From JAJAZB01 sp965249815 (GTDB lineage Bacteria > Bacteroidota > Bacteroidia > Cytophagales > Spirosomataceae): a DNA stretch of 64,000 nucleotides. Position 1 is the stretch's first letter. Every line of letters begins with the position of its first letter. Both the position numbers and the translations under genes were made by a program. Location of the stretch: contig CBDFMV010000003.1 of assembly GCA_965249815.1 (NCBI GenBank), forward strand, positions 3,348,001 to 3,412,000, in the 5' to 3' direction. Under the pieces are notes generated by a model that did not search any database, was not told the DNA's origin, and saw only the letters and a program-made list of their open reading frames with translations. This document shows positions 18,049-26,071 of the stretch, in pieces.

Positions 18049-19113
18049 TCAGGAGAGCGATTCGTGCTCGTCGGCGGGCAAAGATAGGGTATTTATGGCT
18101 TTCTCGACGTCCTGGAGTCGCTTCTCCACCTGGGGCAGTTGGCGGTAGAGTGCGTGGGTTTTGAGAAAGTCGGCGTTTTCGGTCGCCGGAAAACCGCCCA
18201 GCACGAGGCCCTCCCGGCGGAACGATTTGGTGATGCCCGCCCGGCCCGTCACGATGGTGCGGTTGGGAATGTTGAGGTGGCCACCGATGCCCACCTGCCC
18301 GCCGATTTGGCAGCTTTCGCCGATTTTGGTGGAACCGGAAATGCCCGTCTGGGCGGCAATCACAGTATTTTTACCGATTTCGACGTTGTGACCAATCTGA
18401 ATCAGGTTATCGAGTTTCACGCCCTGCCGGATGATCGTGCTGCCCATCGTGGCGCAGTCGATGGTGGTGCCGGCCCCGACGCTGACGTCGTCTTCGAGCA
18501 CGACGTTGCCAAGTTGGGGAATGGCCCGGTAGGTGTGGTCGGCCTGCGGCGCAAAGCCGAAGCCGTCGGCCCCCACAACCACGTTGGGGTGAAGGGTACA
18601 CCGGTTGCCGATGACGCAGTTGTCGTATACCCGCACGCCGACGTGCAGGATGGTGTTATCGCCGATGGTGACGTTGTCGCCGACGTAGGCCTGGGGGTAA
18701 ATTTTAACGTTTTGCCCGATGCGGCAGTTTTTGCCCACGTACGAAAAGGCCCCCCGGTAGATGCCTTCACCAGCCACGGTGTTCTCACCCAGAAAGCACG
18801 GCTGCTCAACGCCTACTTTGCTGAGGGCGAGCAGTTTATTGTATTCTTCAAGCAGCCGGGTGAAGGCGGTGTAGGCATTTTCGACCCGAATCAGAACCGA
18901 ACTGACGGGTTTCTTTGGCTCAAAGGAACGGTCAATAATGACCGCCGTCGCCGAGGTCGTGTACAGAAACTGCTCGTACTTGAGGTTGGAAAGAAATGAA
19001 ATCGCCCCGTCGGTGCCCTCTTCGATTTTGGCGAGCCGGCTGATGGGTTGGGAGGCATCTCCCTGTACGTCGCCGCCCAGCAATTGGGCGATTTGGGCCA
19101 CGGTAAATTCCAT
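18049..19113 (-). CDS. lpxD: UDP-3-O-(3-hydroxyacyl)glucosamine N-acyltransferase LpxD
   Basis: LpxD transfers the second 3-hydroxyacyl chain, to the 2-amino group, in lipid A synthesis. The 354 residues fit the family. An N-terminal uridine-binding domain (IAQLLGGDVQGD, GAISFLSNLKYEQFLYTT) is followed by hexapeptide repeats from about 105 to 310 (GENTVAGEGIYRGAFSYVGKNCRIG). The catalytic His is in LIQIGHNVEIGKN near 240. A C-terminal helix (KRLQDVEKAINTL) completes the trimer fold. The ATG at 19113 is used; the TTG four codons upstream adds nothing conserved. The gene follows the HD gene by 96 bases and precedes lpxC/fabZ, as in many Bacteroidota. Confidence 0.95.
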   Translation of the reverse strand: MEFTVAQIAQLLGGDVQGDASQPISRLAKIEEGTDGAISFLSNLKYEQFLYTTSATAVIIDRSFEPKKPVSSVLIRVENAYTAFTRLLEEYNKLLALSKVGVEQPCFLGENTVAGEGIYRGAFSYVGKNCRIGQNVKIYPQAYVGDNVTIGDNTILHVGVRVYDNCVIGNRCTLHPNVVVGADGFGFAPQADHTYRAIPQLGNVVLEDDVSVGAGTTIDCATMGSTIIRQGVKLDNLIQIGHNVEIGKNTVIAAQTGISGSTKIGESCQIGGQVGIGGHLNIPNRTIVTGRAGITKSFRREGLVLGGFPATENADFLKTHALYRQLPQVEKRLQDVEKAINTLSLPADEHESLS

Positions 19114-19209
19114 AACGCAGAACAACGGGCTGAATACGTCAGGGCTGGCGGCGGCGTAAGGCGGCGTTCAACCTTCGTAAAGTCCAATGATTGGGCGCTT
19201 AAGGGCGCG

Positions 19210-20445
<1,236 letters not shown>

Positions 20446-20462
20446 AGGGCGCGAGTTTTTGC

Positions 20463-20470
20463 CAAAGATA
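20463..20470 (-). promoter_or_regulatory. Candidate -7 box of the HD-lpx operon
   Basis: TATCTTTG on the minus strand fits TAnnTTTG exactly, 17 bases before the TTG start. The expected -33 TTTG is missing; that position falls within the adjacent palindrome. The match is therefore partial. Confidence 0.4.
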
Positions 20471-20476
20471 GGCAGA

Positions 20477-20560
20477 TAGGGAAAAGAGTAGAGAGGATAG
20501 AGCAGAGAGTATGAATGAAAATCTATTCTCTCTGCTCTATCCTCTCTACTCTTTTCCCTA
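20477..20560. repeat. Perfect 33-base inverted repeat, terminator-like
   Basis: The arm at 20477-20509 (starts TAGGGAAAAGAGTAGAGAGG) is exactly complementary to 20528-20560 around an 18-base AT-rich loop. It occupies nearly all of the gap between the small Spy-like gene and the HD gene. It is purine-rich on one strand and differs in sequence from the GAGTGAATGAAAGAA family, though similarly built. Confidence 0.9.
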
Positions 20561-20564
20561 CTCC

Positions 20565-20921
20565 CTACCGCTGCCGGTTACGGATCCGATCCTGCTGCTC
20601 CTGGCGGTATTTTTCGTACTCGGTCCACTGGTTAGCGGTCAGGATGGGCTTTAGTTTTTCGTCGAATTTCGTCTGCATTTCCTGCATTTTTTCGCGGTCG
20701 GGGCGACCGCCGTTGCTGGCGCGGAGTTCCTGCATCTGTTTGGCGCGGTCGAGGGTGTACACCTGCTCTTCCTGGGTTTTGTCGAGCTTGACGGCCTCGG
20801 TTAACCGGGCCGTCTGGCGTTGGGCGCGCTCTTCGGGCGTGGCGTTGGCCATACCGCCCTGGGCGAAGGCGGCTGAGGCGGCAAACAGCAGGGCAACGGT
20901 GAAACAGAGGTGTTTTTTTAT
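20565..20921 (-). CDS. Small secreted LTxxQ/Spy-like protein with ATA start
   Basis: The periplasmic protein has a signal peptide reading KKHLCFTVALLFAASAAFAQ. The mature part is about 98 residues of charged helix (TPEERAQRQTARLTEAVKLD, KPILTANQWTEYEKYRQEQQ), similar to the DUF4890 and Spy/CpxP types with an LTxxQ-like ILTANQW. These relatives act as periplasmic chaperones or stress sensors; the role here is unproved. The codon at the natural start (20921-20919) is ATA. No ATG, GTG or TTG lies in frame between it and the upstream TGA. The first ATG (20852) lies after the signal cleavage site. The start is thus rare, mutated or a sequencing error. Confidence 0.7.
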   Translation of the reverse strand: MKKHLCFTVALLFAASAAFAQGGMANATPEERAQRQTARLTEAVKLDKTQEEQVYTLDRAKQMQELRASNGGRPDREKMQEMQTKFDEKLKPILTANQWTEYEKYRQEQQDRIRNRQR

Positions 20922-21063
20922 GGTTGAAAAGAGCCGAATTGGTTGTAGGGCTAAGAACGCGTTTCAGGGGCATTGTTTAATGCCCCGTTGACCAAACGGC
21001 GATAAAGCCGTAAACTTGCAGGACAATTCGGCGTTGTTCCGCGTCGAACCTGTGTTTTTCTTG

Positions 21064-21136
21064 GGGCCCTTAGCACAGTGGTTAGTGCAGTTGACTCATA
21101 ATCAATTGGTCGCTGGTTCGAGCCCAGCAGGGCCCA
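21064..21136 (+). tRNA. tRNA with CAT anticodon (Met, or Ile2)
   Basis: The 73-base cloverleaf is complete: acceptor GGGCCCT/AGGGCCC, D stem GCAC/GTGC, anticodon stem GTTGA/TCAAT with loop CTCATAA, T stem GCTGG/CCAGC with TTCGAGC loop, and discriminator A at 21136. The anticodon CAT means elongator Met or lysidine-modified Ile2. The elongator is more likely from overall resemblance to other Bacteroidota sequences, but identity needs a tRNA model. CCA is not encoded. The lower-GC islet begins immediately downstream, as expected if the tRNA was an integration site. Confidence 0.93.
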
Positions 21137-21182
21137 CTTGATAATCAGCCAGTTACGATTAAAAACCGTGGCTGGCTTTTTC

Positions 21183-21203
21183 ATTTGCATACAATTTGCA
21201 TAC
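21183..21203 (+). repeat. Tandem ATTTGCATAC direct repeat behind the tRNA
   Basis: ATTTGCATAC occurs twice with an 11-base period, 46 bases after the tRNA end. It could be a recombinase or regulator site at the edge of an old integration. No integrase gene or matching second att site is visible. Confidence 0.4.
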
Positions 21204-21723
21204 GGTCTTTTACAAATTTCTTACCTATGTCGCAACATACATTTTTTGATGCTTACTTTAATCGTAAGCAAAAGTTCGCCTTCCAGTTATGGGTGGGCTA
21301 TTACCAGAACAAGGTGAGAGAGGCTCGTGACAAAGACTACGCCAAAGTCCACTATTTTGCCCCATATCGAGGGATGGGTCCAATTACTGAACGGTCTTTA
21401 CCCCACACAGTAGAGGGAGATAATCCGGTTCGGGATGCAGAAGTCGGGTTTTACAGAGGACTTTATATCGAGTTCAAAGAATACTGGCTATTAAATAGCC
21501 ATAATCATGTGGCTGAATTTATTGCTAAACAGCTACAAATATCTGTTAATCAGTACTTAGCAGTGCTATTTATGTATGCAGAAGACTGGGAAGGAGAAAG
21601 AGATGCCTATTTATATGCAGCCGAGTTCATTAAATCCCGTAGGGCCGTAATCAAGATAGTGAAGTGGCTGGCTTTAAGTTTCGCAATGGAACGATGGGGT
21701 GGTCCTGTTTAGCCGGACGGTGG

Positions 21724-22648
21724 CTAAGAGACAATTTTGAGATTATTCCGGTAATGCATTTCCTCAAATTGCAGCGGGCTGACATAGCCCAGCGACGAAT
21801 GTCGCCGTCGGCGGTTATAATATAGTTCGATGTACTCGAATAACTGCTCTCGTGCGTCAGCCACCGAACGAAAGGCCCGTTGATGGACTAACTCGGCTTT
21901 GAGCCGCGACCAGTACGACTCAATAAAGGCATTGTCATACACCTCACCGGCGCGGGCCATGCTCTGCTCGAACTGGTGCAACGAAGCGTCTTTCTGAATT
22001 CTTTGCCCACGTATTGCCCTCCTCTGTCGGAGTGGATGATGCTGCCTTTATCCAATTGGTTATGGCCGATGGCCCTCTGTAATGCGCTGTGTACCAAGCC
22101 TTCTCCCATATGCTCGTCTACTGACCAGCCACTCATTTTGCGGCTGAAAAGATCTAACCAGCCCCCTAAGTAAGCCCAGTCGCCGTTGACCAAGGGCAGA
22201 TACGTAATGTCACCTACCAACACCTCACCAGGGCGTGTTGGCGCGGGCCGATCCACAACAGATTCGGGCTATATGGCCCGGCGTGGTTGCTGTTGGTCGT
22301 GCGCGGCACGAAACTGCGGGGCTGAATGGCCTGTAATTGGTTGACTATCATAATCTTCCGTAGCTGGTGGCGACCCACTTCAAAGCCTTGTTCCTGTAAA
22401 TCCAGCACCAACCGACGACTTCCGTAGCGTCGCTCGTGTTGGTGGAAAAGGCTTTTAGCGGCTTCGACAAGTTGCCGTTTTTCAAGCGTAGGTTGATAGG
22501 TTTGTTTGGCCCGGTAAGCATAGAATGCATTTTTGCTAACATCAAGGCATTCGCAAAGTCGCTCAACCGGGTATAAATCAGTCAATTCCAGCATCAAGTC
22601 GTAGGTAATCGTCAGGTCATCCGGCTGAAAATGGCGAGTGCTTTTTTT
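21724..22648 (-). pseudogene. IS3 transposase orfB (DDE integrase), two frameshifts
   Basis: OrfB is read by programmed -1 frameshifting from orfA. The DDE core is present but spread over three frames: LYPVERLCECLDVSKNAFYA with GSRRLVLDLQEQGFEVG (22597-22214), then RPGEVLVGDITYLPLVNGDW and IIHSDRGGQY (to about 21990), then GEVYDNAFIESYWSRLKAEL and YYNRRRRHSSLGYVSP (to 21724). D, D and E are all conserved. One base appears to be missing at about 22252 (GTGG run) and one at about 21993 (AAA run). The transposase cannot be made as read; either the element is dead or the consensus carries errors. Confidence 0.85.
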
Positions 22649-22899
22649 AAAATATCTCGCTCCTGTTCCAGGCGACGTAGCTGCTCACGGAGTTGAGTCA
22701 ATTCAGCCTGATTAGCCACCTGCCCTTTGCCTGCCTGAGCCAGACCACGCCAGCGGTAGAGCAAGTTGGTTGAGATACCCAACGATTTGGCCACATCAGG
22801 TACGCTCCGCTGGCCGTTTTCCACAAGCCGAACGGCATCGGTTTTGAATTGGTCGTCGTACTGGCGACGGGGAGCCGCCGGAGTTTGTTTTTTGGACAT
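22612..22899 (-). CDS. IS3-family transposase orfA
   Basis: The 95-residue orfA has an N-terminal helix-turn-helix that binds IS ends (YDDQFKTDAVRLVENGQRSV, AKSLGISTNLLYRWRG) and a C-terminal leucine zipper (LTQLREQLRRLEQERDILKK). The slippery run A AAA AAA G at 22648-22641 lies near the end. It is positioned for the -1 frameshift that fuses orfA to orfB (the -1 frame reads KKSTRHFQPDDLTITYDLM), the standard IS3 expression strategy. The frame itself is intact. Confidence 0.9.
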   Translation of the reverse strand: MSKKQTPAAPRRQYDDQFKTDAVRLVENGQRSVPDVAKSLGISTNLLYRWRGLAQAGKGQVANQAELTQLREQLRRLEQERDILKKALAIFSRMT

Positions 22900-23052
22900 G
22901 GTTGTCTAAGTTAAGCACTTAGACCGTCTGGCAAACCTGGACCATCTCATGACATTGCTCGTGAAGCAATCTCAAAAGCTCTTACAGAATCAATTCATTT
23001 AGCTCCGCGACCATCCAGAGTTGACCGCATTGGCAACATCGAAGTTCTCTTG

Positions 23053-23145
23053 TCTCAATCGCACCTCTGGGTATTGAAAGAAATGGCAGATTATTTCCCC
23101 GCACATGGGCAGGCATAGTCTCAATCGCACCTTTGGGTGTTAAAA
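23053..23145. repeat. Two CRISPR-like direct repeats, 66-base period
   Basis: TCTCAATCGCACCTCTGGGT plus ATTGAAA (23053-23079) recurs as TCTCAATCGCACCTTTGGGT plus GTTAAAA (23119-23145), each preceded by G. With 29-base units the spacer is 37 bases. The ATTGAAAG end and CAAT...ATTG dyad resemble CRISPR repeats of Bacteroidota. Against this, there are only two copies, no cas gene, and the three differences all fall at third, synonymous positions in the frame of the split gene (SQSHLWVLK in both), which suggests a duplicated coding segment. Confidence 0.45.
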
Positions 23146-23184
23146 GGAAGGATCTCGACAAACGCTGGGGAGTGTACGCCCGGT

Positions 23185-23649
23185 TTACTTCAATCGGTTA
23201 TTAAATCGGAACACCTCCTGCCGAACGACGCGTACCTGCTCCATCAGCGCGTGAAGTGGGTTAACAAGCATGTTCCGCGACCAGGGCATGATTACCGAAG
23301 GCACCGAATAAGCCAGTTTCCCATCTGGGCGGTTGAGCCAGGAGCGTAAAAACTGGTTTAACCCCGGCGGTTCGGGCACCCGGTTCCAGCCCTCCGGCAA
23401 CTGTTCCTCGTCAAAAACTTCGATGGAGTCGGGCAGTTCGATTTCCAGCAACACAAAGGGCGGCAATTCTTCAAATGGGGTTTCGTCCAGGTGAACCAGG
23501 CTTTCCAGCAAGGCCAGTTCCGGGGTCGCAGACGTGTAGAGCAGCGGCACACCGACCGGATTCCACCGACCTCCGTAGAGTCGGGCACCTTCGCCCAGCA
23601 GCATCGTGTCGAGGTGCCGGGCTTTTTGCAAGCGGTAAACGAGCGGCAT
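23185..23649 (-). CDS. RES-domain toxin
   Basis: The 154-residue RES toxin belongs to a family of NAD+-consuming enzymes related to ADP-ribosyltransferases that stop growth by depleting NAD+. The family core is visible: VYRLQKARH with the first Arg, LYGGRWNPVGVPLLYTSATP, and ALLESLVH carrying the Glu, while the Ser lies in the C-terminal part (PSVIMPWSRNMLVNPLH). It sits 4 bases downstream of the antitoxin gene on the same strand, the standard order for Xre-RES modules. The stop lies about 40 bases from the second CRISPR-like repeat. Confidence 0.9.
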   Translation of the reverse strand: MPLVYRLQKARHLDTMLLGEGARLYGGRWNPVGVPLLYTSATPELALLESLVHLDETPFEELPPFVLLEIELPDSIEVFDEEQLPEGWNRVPEPPGLNQFLRSWLNRPDGKLAYSVPSVIMPWSRNMLVNPLHALMEQVRVVRQEVFRFNNRLK

Positions 23650-23653
23650 TCGG

Positions 23654-24034
23654 TTAGCTGTAAACGCCGTATTCGATGCGGCCCAAAATGGTATCGACCA
23701 GCGTCAGGCCGGTCGCCGTATCGAGCAAATCAAGCGGAGTGTGATCACCCAGAACGCGCAAGGGTCGGCGGAGCCAGCGGGCGAAGACGCCCTGGTTTTC
23801 AAATACGCTTTCGCCGTGAAGCGTCAACTGTTCAAGCAACAGCAGCCGCTCAGAAGCCACGGTATCAAGCTTACCCGCCAATCCGAGCCGGTGAAACGTG
23901 CGAATGGAGAGGGATAAGAGCCGAGCCAGTTCCTTGTCCGTCAGCGCCAGACGTGCGGCAAGGGCTTCGGCGCGCTGGCCGGTTAGGCCCGAACGGGCTT
24001 CGTCAATAAGTTCAATGGGAGCTTCGACAACCAT
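23654..24034 (-). CDS. Xre/MbcA/ParS-type antitoxin
   Basis: This is the antitoxin of the RES toxin, about 126 residues. The N-terminal helical Xre-like part contains GLTGQRAEALAARLALTDKE and LARLLSLSIRTFHRLGLAG. The C-terminal DUF2384/MbcA-ParS-Xre toxin-binding domain contains FENQGVFARWLRRPLRVLGD and ends DTILGRIEYGVYS, the usual C-terminus that blocks the toxin active site. The start used is ATG at 24034 (MVVEAPIEL); an ATG at 24067 would add 11 residues. The pair probably autorepresses its own promoter, as family members do. Confidence 0.88.
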   Translation of the reverse strand: MVVEAPIELIDEARSGLTGQRAEALAARLALTDKELARLLSLSIRTFHRLGLAGKLDTVASERLLLLEQLTLHGESVFENQGVFARWLRRPLRVLGDHTPLDLLDTATGLTLVDTILGRIEYGVYS

Positions 24035-24288
24035 AATTTTTAAGATTGGCACTAAGGTAAGCGTCATTTGGCGCTAATCAAATTGCTACCTTTCCATTCC
24101 AGCTATTTGCCAAAGTAAGGTGTTTGCAAATTGGCGTTTTTCCTCGTCTTCCAAACTACCCAGACCCAAGCGCGCTTGCGGAAGACAAATGCCCGCCCGC
24201 GGGAAAGCCCAACGGGAAATTCCCCGATTTGCCGAAAAACAGACCCGAATGGGTACCTTTACCCAACCGGTTTTCCTACCCTTTTCCC

Positions 24289-26061
24289 ATGAAACTCCTC
24301 TTTAGCTACCTCCGCCGCTACTGGGCGCTGCTGGCGCTGGCGCTCGTGCTGGCGGCCATTAACCAGATTTTCTCCCTGCTCGACCCGTACATTTTCCGGA
24401 AAATCATCGACCAGTACGTCGTCAAACCCGGCGGTACGCTGCACAACCTGAATTTCTGGGGCTTTCTGTCGGGCGGGGCCGGTCTGCTGATTTTGCAGGC
24501 CCTCGGCGTGGCGATGGTGAGCCGGATTGCCAAGAATTTTCAGGATTACTACGTCAACGTCATCACCCAGCGGCTCGGGGCGCGGCTCTACACCGACGGC
24601 CTGCGCCACTCGCTCGATTTGCCCTACCAGGTGTTTGAAGATCAGCGTTCGGGCGAGACGCTGGGCAAACTCCAGAAAGTGCGTTCCGACGTCGAAAAGC
24701 TGATTCAGGCCTTTGTCAACGTGCTGTTCACCTCGCTGGTGGGCATCGTGTTCGTGATGTGGTACGCCAGCACGGTGTACTGGCCCATCGCCCCGGCGTA
24801 CTTCCTGACCATCCCGCTGCTGGGGTTCGTGAGTTCGCTGCTGAGCCGGAAAATCAAGGTGGTCCAGAAAACCATCGTCGCCGAAACCACCGCCCTGGCC
24901 GGCTCGACGACCGAGAGTTTACGCAACATCGAACTGGTGAAAAGCCTCGGCCTGGCCCAGCAGGAAACCGAGCGATTGAACGCCACGACCGAGAAAATCC
25001 TGCGGCTGGAGTTGAAAAAGGTGCGGTACGTGCGGTCGCTGTCGTTCGTGCAGGGTACGTTCGTCAACCTGCTGCGCAACGCCATCATGCTGCTCATGCT
25101 GTTTCTCGTGGTGCAGGGGCGCATCACGGTGGGCGAGTTTTTCTCGCTGTTCATCTACTCCTTCGCCATTTTCGGCCCGTTGCAGGAGTTGGGCAACATC
25201 ATTAATATTTACCGCGAAACGGAGGCATCGCTGGCCAACTACCAGCAAATTCTCGACACGCCCCGCGACGTAAAACCCGAGCATCCACAGGCGATTGCCA
25301 AAATCGAGACCCTCGCCTTCGAGAATGTGCGCTTCCAGCACCTGTCGGCCAGCACCCTGGCCCTCGACGGCATTTCGTTTCAGACGGAACTGGGCGAAAC
25401 CATCGCGTTTGTCGGGCCGTCGGGGTCAGGCAAAACCACGCTCGTGAAACTGCTGGTGGGCCTGTACCCGCCGCGCTCCGGGCGGATTCTGTACAACGGC
25501 ATTCCGAGCACGGAGGTGGATTTGGACGACCTCCGCGAACAGATCGGGTTCGTTACCCAGGACACCCAGCTTTTTGCCGGAACCATCCGCGAAAACCTGC
25601 GTTTCGTGGCCCCCGATGCCACCGATGAGGAATGCCTGACGGCCCTGCACCAAGCGGCGGCCGACACCCTGCTCAACCGCGCACCGGAGGGCCTCGACAC
25701 GGTGATTGGCGAAGGCGGGGTGAAGGTGTCGGGCGGAGAAAAACAACGCCTGAGCATCGCGAGGGCACTTTTGCGCCGCCCGACGCTGCTGGTGTTCGAC
25801 GAGGCCACGTCGTCGCTCGATTCGCTGACGGAAGAAGAAATCGGGAAAACCGTGCGGCAGTTGTCGGGTTCGCGGCGGCACATCACCATTCTGATTGCCC
25901 ACCGCCTGAGCACAATTCTCCACGCCGACCGGATTTTCGTGCTCGAACACGGTCGGGTGGCCGAAGCCGGGCAGCACGAGGAGTTGCTGGCGCAGCGGGG
26001 CCTGTACTACGCCATGTGGCGGCAGCAAATCGGCGAGCGGAAGGAGGCGGTGCCGGCCTGA
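24289..26061 (+). CDS. ABC exporter, fused permease and ATPase
   Basis: This 590-residue type-IV (MsbA-like) half-transporter would work as a homodimer in the inner membrane. Six transmembrane segments occupy residues 10-310 (YWALLALALVLAAINQIFSL; NAIMLLMLFLVVQGRITVGE). The nucleotide-binding domain has Walker A GPSGSGKTTLVKLL near 382, a Q-loop at GFVTQDTQLF, signature VSGGEKQRLSIARAL near 483 and Walker B LLVFDEATSSLDS. The ATG at 24289 begins the first membrane helix; an upstream ATG at 24124 adds 55 Pro-rich residues with no membrane signal and is rejected. A weak TTTG / TACCTTTA pair lies at about 24228-24262. The substrate is unknown; lipids, drugs or peptides are possible. Confidence 0.9.
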   Translation: MKLLFSYLRRYWALLALALVLAAINQIFSLLDPYIFRKIIDQYVVKPGGTLHNLNFWGFLSGGAGLLILQALGVAMVSRIAKNFQDYYVNVITQRLGARLYTDGLRHSLDLPYQVFEDQRSGETLGKLQKVRSDVEKLIQAFVNVLFTSLVGIVFVMWYASTVYWPIAPAYFLTIPLLGFVSSLLSRKIKVVQKTIVAETTALAGSTTESLRNIELVKSLGLAQQETERLNATTEKILRLELKKVRYVRSLSFVQGTFVNLLRNAIMLLMLFLVVQGRITVGEFFSLFIYSFAIFGPLQELGNIINIYRETEASLANYQQILDTPRDVKPEHPQAIAKIETLAFENVRFQHLSASTLALDGISFQTELGETIAFVGPSGSGKTTLVKLLVGLYPPRSGRILYNGIPSTEVDLDDLREQIGFVTQDTQLFAGTIRENLRFVAPDATDEECLTALHQAAADTLLNRAPEGLDTVIGEGGVKVSGGEKQRLSIARALLRRPTLLVFDEATSSLDSLTEEEIGKTVRQLSGSRRHITILIAHRLSTILHADRIFVLEHGRVAEAGQHEELLAQRGLYYAMWRQQIGERKEAVPA

Positions 26062-26071
26062 CGGCGCCCGA

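Larger units (their letters stand above)
21708..22935 (-). mobile_element. IS3-family insertion sequence, decayed
   Basis: The 1228-base element is bounded by imperfect inverted repeats: TTTAGCCGGACGGT at the left, and TTTGCCAGACGGT reading inward from the right. A CCTG duplication flanks it (21704-21707 and 22936-22939). It carries orfA and a frameshifted orfB on the minus strand. Deleting the element and one CCTG restores an open frame in the host gene, which confirms both the ends and the duplication length. Confidence 0.88.
21227..23118 (+). pseudogene. Unrecognised gene split by an IS3 insertion
   Basis: The first part (21227-21707) encodes MSQHTFFDAYFNRKQKFAFQ onward, 160 residues, up to RWGGP, where the IS begins. 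After the element (22940 on) the same frame resumes as GPSHDIAREAISKALTESIH and runs to TAG at 23118, giving about 220 residues once the 1228-base element and one CCTG copy are removed. The protein is soluble and rich in Tyr, Phe and Trp (FQLWVGYYQNKVREARD, YIEFKEYWLLNSHNH, YAEDWEGERDAYLYAAEFIK). I recognise no family. Base composition is more AT-rich than surrounding genes, suggesting acquisition together with the tRNA-proximal islet. Its last codons overlap a CRISPR-like repeat, so the natural C-terminus is uncertain. Confidence 0.75.

Noticed and set aside
20951..21190. A 79-codon minus-strand frame containing ALLGSNQRPIDYESTAL
   Set aside because: It is the antisense translation of the tRNA gene. 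Frames of this wording are a well-known spurious protein family.
23137..23349. A 70-codon plus-strand frame after the second CRISPR-like repeat
   Set aside because: Most of it is antisense to the RES toxin gene; only the first part may be a relic of a duplicated gene end.
24124..24288. Upstream start for the ABC exporter
   Set aside because: The extra 55 residues are polar and Pro-rich, unlike the family, and the ATG at 24289 directly precedes the first membrane helix.
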